NCBI GenBank assembly: GCA_023313575.1
Contig: JAJTTP010000010.1
Coordinates: 558,001-622,000, forward strand
DNA: 64,000 nt
Origin: Eutypella sp. D-1
Lineage: Eukaryota > Ascomycota > Sordariomycetes > Xylariales > Diatrypaceae
Direction of reading: 5' to 3'
Made by a program: the position numbers and the translations under genes. Under the pieces are notes generated by a model that did no database searches, was not told the origin of the DNA, and saw nothing but the letters and a program-made list of their open reading frames with translations. Shown here piece after piece: positions 55,821-64,000 of the stretch (position 1 is its first letter; the number at the start of each line of letters is the position of its first letter).

Positions 55821-58597
55821 TTTTTTTTAGGCATAAATATAATAAAGTATCCTATTAATAATTTTAATCGTTAAATATATCCTTTTATTAACTTATTTTC
55901 GAGATATTTTTATAATTCCTTAAATTCGATTTTATTAAAGTTATAGATTTTATAAAATCGTAATATTTTTCTTTTTATAAAGATAATCTTATAATCCTAT
56001 TTATTACGGTTTAATAATCCTTTTTTAAATTTTTCGCAAAATATTTTATCGTATTTATAGTATTATAGTAATACGTTACGTATTCGTAAAAGTATAATCG
56101 TTTCCTTTTTTAAAATGCTATTAAAAAAACGGAATCGTTATTAAATAAATACGATAATTTGTTTAATTTTCTTTTTATATCCTTTTTTTTTAATTCGTTA
56201 TATTCCTTTTAATAAGGTTTTTATCATATCTTTATGCCCGTACTTATTATCCGTTAAATATTAAAATCTTTTTTTTAAATTATTATCGGTTTTTAAAAAA
56301 TAAAGAAATATTATCTGGTTAGTTTTTTAATTAATCGATAAATTATATTAATACAGCTATAGTTACTTAAAAATTATATCGTATCCTTTTAAAGGCATAA
56401 TATCGAAAATAACGTCTTATTTTTATTTTTCGATATATATATTAAATTAATCGGTCTCCCGTAATACTTTTCTTTCGTCGTATTAAAAAGTATAACCTTC
56501 GGCTTTTATTATGTTATAAAAATATTATTTCTTTTTTTATAATAATTATAATTTATTACATAATTTTAAAATTATATAATTACCGTCGGTTCCGTTATTT
56601 ATTATAACGGTATATTAATTATCTTTAACTTTTATTCGTATTATAATATATCCGTATCGTTTTTAAGCTTTTAAAATAGCTTATAAATATCGTATTACGT
56701 TTTTAAGTTTTAAAATACCGCTTTATAACCTTAATATAAACGGCTTTATCTTTTTAAATCCTTATTATAAACTTAAACGGCGTTATACAGGTTATCGTAA
56801 AGTTTTTCCTTATTAAATTCTTTTTATACATATAGTTATTTTTTTACTTTTAAATCTTTATAAAAATATTTAAAGCTAATTTTATTAAAAGTTATTTTTT
56901 TTAATAAATCCTTAAATATATATAAATCGGCGTTTAATAACTTATTTTTTTAGCATCGGATTTTATATTCTTATTATTTGATTTCGTTCCGGATCTTTAT
57001 AACTTTTAACGTTTAATAAATACATTCGTTATAATAATATGCCTAATATCCTCCGGGGTAAAACATCCTTTTTAACCATTTTTATTTATACGGTACGCGG
57101 TTATAATAACGCCGAATTTTTTTATATTATTATCGATCGGTTTTATCTTTTTTTTATTATAAAAAATCGAACCCTTTTTTAACCATTTATCTAATTCGGT
57201 TAATAATGCCGATTTTTCGTTTTTCGTGTTAATAACATTTTATCTTTTAACAGTTAATAAAATATTTTAAAAAGTATAATATCCGAGTTTAAATTTTTTA
57301 ATTAATAAATTTATCCTAATTACGAAACTATTATAAATAAATTTTAAACCGTTATTTTTTAAAACGTTATTAAAATCGTTTAACGTAAATGCCATATATT
57401 TCCTTTAATTTATAATCTTATTATTTTTTAAACTAATTAATTAATTATTTTATTTTTTTTTCTTTTATAAAATAAGCTTCCGTAAAAACTTTTTTTTTCT
57501 CGCTATTAAAATATTTATTTTATTATTATTAACGTTATCGTTTTACGGCGGCTTAAGTTAATCGTTTAGCTTTTTATAATCTTTATTAATAAATATTATT
57601 ATCTAAATATATGTAACGGATTATTCCGAGCATTTTTTTACCGGTAAAAAGTTATTCTTTTTCGGGCATAAGTTTTTAATTTCTATTTCGTTTAAATCCT
57701 TTATATTTTTTTTTAAAATGTTTTATTTTATTATAATTATAGCATTTAATTTATTGTTTATCTTTTCGTATTATATCGAATAATATAAATCCTAATACCG
57801 TTCCGTAAAATGTATCGGTAGGTTTTTAATCCTGATTTTTATTATTTTAATATCCTTTAAATCCTTTAAATATATAATATCTTTTTTTCTTTTAACGTTA
57901 TTTAAATTATTTATTATCGATTTTAATTACTAAAATAATAAACTTATCGAAAGTATTTAATTTATTTTACGTAATAATTTTATTTTTAACTAAATCTTTA
58001 AGTTTTTGGTAAAACGTGTCGATAAAAAATTTATCGTTAATTTAATCTGTTTTAATAATAAATTGCTTAAATTACGCGGCGTACGTATAAGCTGCTTTTT
58101 TTTATTTAAAAGTTAAAAGTTATTACGTAACGGCTCGGGCTTTATCCGGATTTCCGTAATTAACTTTTACCTTTTTTTCGAAGTTTTTATATTTTTCGAA
58201 AAAACGTTTAATTTCCGTAAATCTTTTTTTCTCCTTTACTTTTATAAAAGTATTTAAAATAGGTTTAAACCATTAAGTTATCCCCCCGGTAAAATATAAT
58301 ATAATATTAAAAATTTTATCAGCTTTTATAATATATATATAACGTTATTAATATAAGTAAATTACGGTTATAATAAAAAAGGTTATACGGGGGTAATGTT
58401 ATTATAAGGTTTAGGTTTTTTAAGTTTAAATTTAACGGGTATAACCTTTTAATTCGTAAATATAATTACCGTTTACTCGATTTATTCGATTCGTTTAAAT
58501 AATTATTAAATAACTTGCTAAAAGTTTTAATTTAAAAAAAACATAATATCGGATATTGCTTAAAATTAATAATATTATTAAATAAAAGCTTATAACG

Positions 58598-59030
58598 TAT
58601 AACGGCTAATTTATTCCTAATTATTAATCTAATCGAGGGATTTATATTAATAAAAGTGTTAAAGGTTTTAAGTAATAAGTAATCACGTTTAATAATAATA
58701 AAAAAAAAAATGCTTTAAGTAATTAAATTATATTATAAATTAATAAGTTTAAAAACTATTTAAAAAAAAGGTAATAAACGTAATTATATATTATTTATAT
58801 CTTTTATTCCTAATATTAAAATATATAATTATTATTAAATCGTTAAGATTATATTTAAGTATAACGATCTAATATCGTTAAAATCATTACCGATTTAACC
58901 GATCCTTTCTGGTCGTATGGCGCATATGGCTTATTTTAATATAACTGTCTCTTTCTCCAGAACTTAAGTTAGGGATCTTTTTTTATTATGTTTAGCCCCA
59001 TTAGGCCTAATGGCCCGACCGGTCATAACA
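58598..59030 (-). repeat. 5' LTR of Gypsy element A
   Basis: 433 bp, the same length as its partner. Here the outer (right) half is the better-preserved one (CTTTCTGGTCGTATGGCGCA, TCTCCAGAAC, TTAGCCCCATTAGGCC), and the inner half is mutated. Confidence 0.88.
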
Positions 59031-59447
59031 TAATTAATCTTTTTTAATTATATAACATATATAGCTTATTTTAATATAATTATCTTTTTTTAAAACTAAA
59101 ATTAAGGATTTTATTTTATTATATTAACCTTATTCGGTTTAATAATCCGACCGGTTATAATACGATTTTTCCTTTTTTAAAGTTTTATCTTTAAAACTTA
59201 TTCCGTTTTTTTTATATCTTTTAATAAATTTTTCCTTTTTTTTTTTTTTTTACGTTCTTTTTTTTATTATATTTAATCGTATATTTAAACGTATTAAACT
59301 TTTTACGAAAATTACGTAATGCGATTTTTTTTTAATTACCGTATTATCCGTTAATCTTTTTATTATAGCTTTTTATTTTTATTATAAACGTTATTATTTT
59401 AAGTATAAAGTTTCGGAATTAAATTTTTTTGTTATTTTTTTTATATT

Positions 59448-60017
59448 TGTTATAACCAGACGGGCCATTAGGCCTAGTGGGGCTAATATAGTAAGAAAAG
59501 ATCCCTGATTTAAGTTTTAAAAAAAGAAATAACTATATTAAAGTAAGCTATATACGCCATACGATTAAAAAGGATCGGTTAAATCGGTAATGATTTTAAC
59601 GATATTAAATCGTTATATTCGGATACGATTTTAACGATTTAATAATAATTATATATTCCAGTATTAAAAATAAAGGATATAAATAATATATAATTACGTT
59701 TATTACCTTTTTTTTTAAATAGTTTTTAAGCTTTTTAGCTTATAATATAATTTGGTTATTTAAAGCATTTTTATTATTATTATTAAACGTAATTATTTAT
59801 TATTTAAAACCTTTAATACTTTTATTAATATAAACCCTTTAATTAAATTAATAATTAAGAATAAACCGGCCGTCATATTGTAATATAATTTAATTATTTA
59901 AAGCATTTTTTTATTATTATTATTAAACGTAATTATTTATTATTTAAAACCCTTAATACTTTTACTAATATAAACCCTTTAATTAAACTATTAGTTAAGA
60001 ATAAACCGGCCGTTATA
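59448..60017 (+). repeat. 3' LTR of Gypsy element D with duplicated tail
   Basis: The LTR proper is 59448-59877 (about 430 bp). Its last ~140 bp (from TAATATAATTTAATTATTTA) are repeated in tandem at 59880-60017, and the target duplication ATAAT follows only the second copy. Confidence 0.75.
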
Positions 60018-60141
60018 ATAATATAATATATTATATTATTTTTAATATTTATTATTATATAATAATATTATATTTATTTAACACCTTACTTAATAAATAT
60101 TTAAAATATACTTTTTATTAATTTAGATAATATTATATTAA

Positions 60142-60226
60142 TTTATTATAATTTATTAAAAATGTACTGTTTTGGTGTAAAAAATGGCCAGAGTTGGGGG
60201 GTGGCCAGAGTTGTGGTGACTGACGT
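60142..60226 (-). repeat. Right terminal inverted repeat of the TIR element
   Basis: Mirror of the left repeat, followed directly by TA at 60227-60228. Differences from the left copy are mostly C/T or G/A. Confidence 0.85.
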
Positions 60227-60228
60227 TA

Positions 60229-60567
60229 CTTAAGATTGTTAAGTACAATTTGTACTATTAACCGCCTAGGTACAGAAAAAACAGAATATGACATTGTAGT
60301 ACGCGACAATGAAACATGTATATGTCTCTATATGCGTAATTAGATGCGTGTCTATCGTAGTGCCTGTCCAAAACCGCAAGACAAGAGATGCGCCTGTTAC
60401 CTACGACCGAGTATGGAACGTCGAGACCTAGCCCTCTACTAAAGGCATGAAGGTAAAAGCAATGTGCAAATCCCAACCCGCTGATGCTAACCGCCCATGC
60501 CGGAAATACCAATGACCATGAATAATCGTCGCAGTAGACGCCAAGCAAGGAGTCCTCCTTTCCCTTC
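60229..60567. other. Downstream region of the SDR gene
   Basis: Short stretch between the TIR element and the SDR stop codon; probably the SDR 3' UTR and terminator. The reverse frame at 60258-60587 has no motif. Confidence 0.55.
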
Positions 60568-61750
60568 TTACCACGCGGTGTGGCCACCGTCCATGACGAG
60601 GTTGCCGCCGGTCATAAAAGAGCTAGCGTTGCTAAGGAGAAAGAGGGCGGCGCCTTTGAACTCCGTGGTCTCTGCGAGGCGGCCCATCATGTTCGCGGAT
60701 TCCCAGGTCTCGCGCAAGCCTGAGACCTCCTCGAAGTTCTTGCGCACCATGGGGGTCAGGATGTGGCCGGGGCTGATGCAGTTGACGCGGATGCCGCCCT
60801 GGCCGCCGGGGCGGATGGGACTCCACTCCATCGCGAGGTTTCGCGCGAGCTGGATAACGGCGGCCTTGGACGAGTTGTACACAGGCGAAAGTAGGCCCCT
60901 GTTGGCGACCAGGCCGCTCATGCTCGCGATCATGCATATGCTGCCGTGGCACTTGTAGCGGAACATCTGCCGTGCCGCCGAAGTCGCCGTCATCATCACC
61001 CCGGTGTAATTTACGGCCATCATCTTCGCCACGTCCTCGTCGCTGTACTCCATAGCTGGTGTGATCTGCTGTATCCCCGCTGCCGCGATCGCGCCGTCCA
61101 ACCTCTGATGCTTCTCTGCGATCGCCGTCATGGTCGCGTCGAGTCCGTTCACATCCAGTACGTCCTGCTGCCTGTAGTTTAATAAACCTCCCCACCTCTC
61201 GGCCCGCGCCCGCGCCTCGTTATAGTCCTCATCTGGATGTTCTGCGCGGTCAAGGCAGTAGACTAGGTCATTATGTCAGCAAGCTGCTAAAACAGCATTG
61301 TCTACCTAGATAGATAGATAAATACCATTCAGGGGGCAGTGGATACAATAGAGTGCAGCGAAGCTATATGCTACTAGAACCACGAGGCGAGAACCAAAAC
61401 ATACCAATAGCACCAGCCTCTACGAGGGCTTCAGCGAGCGCGAGACCCAGGCCCTGGCCGCCGCCGGTCACGACGCAGACTCGGTTGTTAAGGTCAAAGT
61501 CAGCGAACCTCTTATGTCCAATATGTTCGTCTCTACTGGGGGCGATTCCGTAGGCTGGGTTTTCCCTAGGTTCAGGGGGCGTTGCTGTCGATCCCTTCCG
61601 CTCCCAATCTTTCACCGATCTGGTTTGCTGCGCCAAGCCTACCATCGGCTTCATGCCGTGGCGCTGAGGTGGGGGGCGCGCACAGAGCGCAACGGCAGGC
61701 CCGCGACGACCGACCATATGCGCCAGTCTCATGTAATGACGTAAGGACAT
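60568..61750 (-). CDS. Short-chain dehydrogenase/reductase (SDR), polyol/sorbose-reductase-like (2 exons)
   Basis: Exons 61750-61405 and 61262-60568 join in phase (142-nt intron) to 346 residues. The intron falls after strand beta-2 and restores EAGAIVYCLDRAEHP. The cofactor loop TGGGQGLG is residues 95-102. AAAGIQ stands where the family has NAG. The catalytic triad is Ser231 (SMSG), Tyr244 and Lys248 (YNSSK), then RVNCISPGHILTPM and the C-terminal MTGGNLVMDGGHT. The pattern ASMSG...NRGLLSPVYNSSKAAV is that of fungal sorbose/arabinitol/mannitol-type reductases using NADP(H). The N-terminal ~80 residues are an Arg/Pro-rich extension absent from most such enzymes; it could be a mitochondrial leader, or the true start may be the Met at residue 33 or 36. 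The gene sits only 340 bp from the transposon block yet shows no sign of RIP decay. Confidence 0.85.
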
Positions 61751-64000
61751 ATCTGTTGCGTTTTGCTTTGTATTGACTTGACCTGTAGTCGCCGTACTTA
61801 GTAGACGGATGTTTGAATGTAAACTTTGTTCGGTTACGTATGTTCGTCGAGCATCTACTCCAGGTCATGGATATCGGAAGCTGGAGTTCTCTAATAACGG
61901 CTTTAAAAACCTACGAGACATTGAAAGGGGGTAAGAGGCCTAGTCGAGATAGATATATGAGGTGAGATGAGAAAGGAGATGCGCGGAGATAAAGGTCCGA
62001 CGCCTCAAGATATGAGTGTTATCGTCATACAAACCTGCAATGCGGCACCGATGATCTACGATGTTTCGGAATCCTGATAATCCTGCAGATTGCTTTAGAC
62101 TGCTCGTGGTCCAGGTGACCACCGCCCCTTCACTGCAGCGACAGGAACCAAGGCAGCGCGGGAAAGGGGTGATGGGGGAACTGTTCAGAATGCAAGCCAT
62201 TGCTGTGACGCCTCACTTAGCCCCAAGGACCGCATCGTCTATTACAGTTGCGTGCCTGCGACGTCACAAAAATTGGAGACATGGCAAGGTAAGTTTGACG
62301 CCTCGGATCCGAACCGGACAGACCCTGACGTGTGACGAGGCTCCGGTAAGGACAATGGGATCATCTACTGTTCAGGTTTCTTCCTACCCTTGCTTACCCG
62401 GCAGCCTGGTCAGCCTACTATCCCCAACTGGCTACATTCTGCTAGCAATCGAACATTGCATCTAGCGTTGCATCCTGGTTGCATGCTTGTCTAGGTTGCT
62501 TGGCTGCTTAACCTGTAGATGGCCGGAAGAACAGCAATAAGCAGAAGATCGTCCGGGTGTCCTCGCGTGTTGCACCTCATCATATGGGGTTTAATATTAT
62601 GAAAGAGTTCCATCATACTTTCTTGAAGTAAAGGTGCCAATTGGATTTAGGGCCAAAACCACAACACACGTGGACATCAAGAATTATGATGTATCGACGA
62701 TGCTCGTGAGCATGGAAATGAGAATATACAACCTAGAACAGTCACCCAGTACAAATTTGCTAAATACAACTTACCAAAATTGCCCAGGTATTCCGGTGAT
62801 CTATTGGGAAATTTCTTCCACACTATTCGTACTTTCTCCTAGGTTTCATGTATCTTAGATACCCGGCGGGCCTGGCAAGTATATCCATGATTTCATCCCA
62901 CGGCCATCGTATTGACGCTAGCCTATGTCGGATTGCGGGGTTACAGGGGCATTATCTATAGCTTAGATCACACCCTAGGGCAATCTTCAGCCCTGTCAGC
63001 CCTTAGCCCTTTGGCGCTGGATGCGCTGCACTGTTACAGTCCCTGAGTCCCGGGTGCTCAGCATTGATCAAGTGTCTAGGTTGCACCAAGCAGGTAACCC
63101 CGAAATAGAAGTAGTTATTTTATAGTGAACCTTACTAGGGTTTGACTGCTAATAATGGTCAAAGTGAGCAATCCGGCCGATTCAAGGCACTTTCTCATCA
63201 TTGTGCAGAACTCTGATGCTAAGGATTGATATAGATATATCGGAACACCCACCCCACAAGCCCAAGAATAGTGCATAGGGATAAGGCATGCTAGCGTCCA
63301 TTACTAGCTACCCGAAGCGTTACCAGAGAGTGTTCCTGCAGCTGAAGTTGTTTCCCTTATTTATGCTCTACCTTCTCCTTTCCATGTCTCCAACTCCCCC
63401 CCTCTATATCAGCCTGATTCCCCTATCCAATCCATACACCATGGATTCTTTAGGACTACCGAGTTACCGGGGCTTTTCTGCTCGCGCGTGGTTAACTGAC
63501 CAAGTTGTCGTAATGCCATATTGTGACATCACCTCTTCTTTTGATGACACCACTATCGCTAGGAGTATGAAGTAGAACCTTGAGAATGCATTGCGAGGTA
63601 AAGTTGCATCTTAAGCGTGGATATCAAATCGACAATCTGTTGATCATTATTATCGATAGCAGAGTGCTTTGTTGTTCTTCGTGTATTGTATTCGATTAGC
63701 ATCAACTAGGTATCAGGCCTCCGCATCATTTTTGTCATCGTGCCGGTGGGATCACTGAGTAAGGCTTTCCAGAAAGTGTCGCATATAAAATATCCAGTGA
63801 GACCATTAGGGTTGGTATTGGTATCGCGGACGTTCCATGTCACACCAGGAAGGTGTTATCCTACACGAAAGTGAAAGCTTTCGGTGCCCTGATTGTTATT
63901 ACTTAAAAGCACGATTGCAGAATCACCTGTAGTTCGTGACATCTGGAGCTTATAAAGCCCGAGTTCTATAACATCTCCCGTCGTTCCCTGACTTTTAAAG
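61751..64000. other. Right-edge region of 2.2 kb, no gene recognised
   Basis: Frames such as 62061-62465 plus (134 codons) and 63288-63575 plus have no motif. The region has ordinary base composition, unlike the AT-rich block. A gene with only a small part in the window cannot be excluded at the right edge. Confidence 0.5.

Larger units (their letters stand above)
52153..59030 (-). mobile_element. Structurally complete Gypsy (Ty3-type) LTR retrotransposon A, RIP-inactivated
   Basis: Two direct LTRs of 433 bp each (52153-52585 and 58598-59030) bound a 6.0 kb interior. Read on the reverse strand, LTRs start TGTTATGACC/TGTTATAACC and end in CA, or its decayed form TA. The 5-bp duplication TAATT is perfect on both sides (52148-52152 and 59031-59035). 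Interior order on the reverse strand is gag, reverse transcriptase, RNase H, integrase, chromo-like tail, as in Ty3/Gypsy. All frames are broken by stops from C-to-T decay. Inserted into the LTR of fragment B, so it is the youngest layer. Confidence 0.9.
51850..59447 (-). mobile_element. Gypsy fragment B (3' LTR plus ~285 bp of interior), reverse orientation, split by element A
   Basis: The reverse LTR starts at 51850, is cut at 52152 and resumes after element A at 59036, ending at 59162. The two pieces add to about 430 bp, a full LTR. It runs on into 59163-59447, which matches the internal sequence next to the left LTR of A (52586 onward). There it meets the 3' LTR of D without a second LTR, so the rest of B is lost. 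Confidence 0.75.
50825..60017 (+). mobile_element. Gypsy-type LTR retrotransposon D, forward orientation, interrupted and decayed
   Basis: The forward 5' LTR (50825-51250) starts TGTTATAACC. The 3' LTR starts the same way at 59448 and, with an extra duplicated tail, ends at 60017. The 5-bp ATAAT occurs immediately outside both ends (50820-50824 and 60018-60022), a target-site duplication showing that these are the two ends of one insertion into the TIR element. The internal part left of the break (51251-51849) matches, in reverse complement, the gag-side sequence of element A (about 57950-58597). The rest of the interior is missing or replaced by fragment B. No intact frame; decay is by C-to-T/G-to-A changes. 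Confidence 0.8.
50404..60226. mobile_element. TIR DNA element (about 0.62 kb core) split by nested Gypsy insertions
   Basis: The block is bounded by inverted repeats of about 85 bp: both ends start ACGTCAGTCACC, reading inward, and continue with CAACTCTGGCCA, a second C-rich CTCYGGCCA copy, CACCAAAAC and a shared TTTTTAATAAATTAT tract, with roughly nine mismatches, nearly all transitions. A TA dinucleotide flanks each end (50402-50403 and 60227-60228), the duplication expected of Tc1/mariner-type (Fot1/pogo-like) elements. Removing the inserted retroelements (50825-60017) and one copy of their 5-bp duplication leaves about 620 bp of non-coding AT-rich sequence, so this is a MITE-like or decayed element, not a 10 kb transposon. 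I see no transposase. Class assignment rests on the TIR and TA only. Confidence 0.8.

Noticed and set aside
52153..60017. CRISPR-like direct repeats
   Set aside because: The repeats are few, about 430 bp long and are LTRs; there are no short regularly spaced repeats, and this is a fungal genome.
50404..60226. A single 9.8 kb TIR transposon such as a Maverick, or a large cargo element
   Set aside because: The inner sequence is explained by Gypsy LTR elements with their own 5-bp target duplications; no capsid, polymerase B or transposase-like sequence is visible.
62061..62465. A 134-codon plus frame near the right edge
   Set aside because: No motif and no extension by splicing that looks protein-like.

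Overview
The window is nuclear chromosomal DNA of a filamentous ascomycete (Pezizomycotina, most likely Sordariomycetes). Genes are spaced out and split by short introns of about 45-120 bp with GT..AG ends. The products (Syp1/FCHO, Mad1, Tam41, CAX antiporter, CYP52-type P450, GH64, GMC oxidase) have familiar fungal architectures. A 9.8 kb AT-rich block full of transition-type decay is typical of repeat-induced point mutation (RIP). Most genes had to be rebuilt from several exons; exon coordinates are given in each entry and come from splice-site phase and protein continuity, not from transcripts.

Layout. 0-12 kb: the 5' end of a TPR protein (ACL4-like, running off the left edge), a conserved low-complexity protein, a formyltetrahydrofolate deformylase (PurU), a five-exon NAD-dependent epimerase-like SDR and a P-loop kinase-like protein with a decayed Walker A. 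12-31 kb: a CDK-like protein kinase whose catalytic loop has Ala in place of Asn, the endocytic F-BAR/muHD protein Syp1, the spindle-checkpoint protein Mad1, mitochondrial CDP-diacylglycerol synthase Tam41 and a nucleoside-hydrolase-like protein. 31-47 kb, more accessory in character: a CYP52-clan cytochrome P450, a small hydrophilic protein, a secreted GH64 beta-1,3-glucanase, a small velvet-like protein in three exons, a GMC (alcohol-oxidase-like) flavoenzyme and a vacuolar Ca2+/H+ antiporter. 47-50.4 kb: gene-poor, with an intron-containing tRNA-Glu(CTC).

50.4-60.2 kb is a nested transposon graveyard that can be taken apart from the sequence alone. The outer shell is a roughly 0.6 kb TIR element (about 85 bp inverted repeats, TA target duplication). 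It is split by a forward Gypsy element (5 bp duplication ATAAT). That contains a reversed Gypsy fragment, which is itself split by a complete reverse-strand Gypsy element (433 bp LTRs, 5 bp duplication TAATT). All are riddled with stops. To the right lies an SDR gene (60.6-61.75 kb) and then about 2.2 kb with no recognisable gene.

Functionally the window is mostly unlinked housekeeping genes (translation-factor chaperoning, one-carbon metabolism, endocytosis, mitosis, mitochondrial lipid synthesis, calcium storage) plus a few accessory oxidoreductases. I see no polyketide synthase, non-ribosomal peptide synthetase, terpene cyclase, pathway regulator or Starship captain, so there is no evidence for a biosynthetic cluster or cargo element. 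The most distinctive items are the dated nest of elements with uneven RIP along the LTRs, and several conserved but uncharacterised or motif-degenerate proteins.
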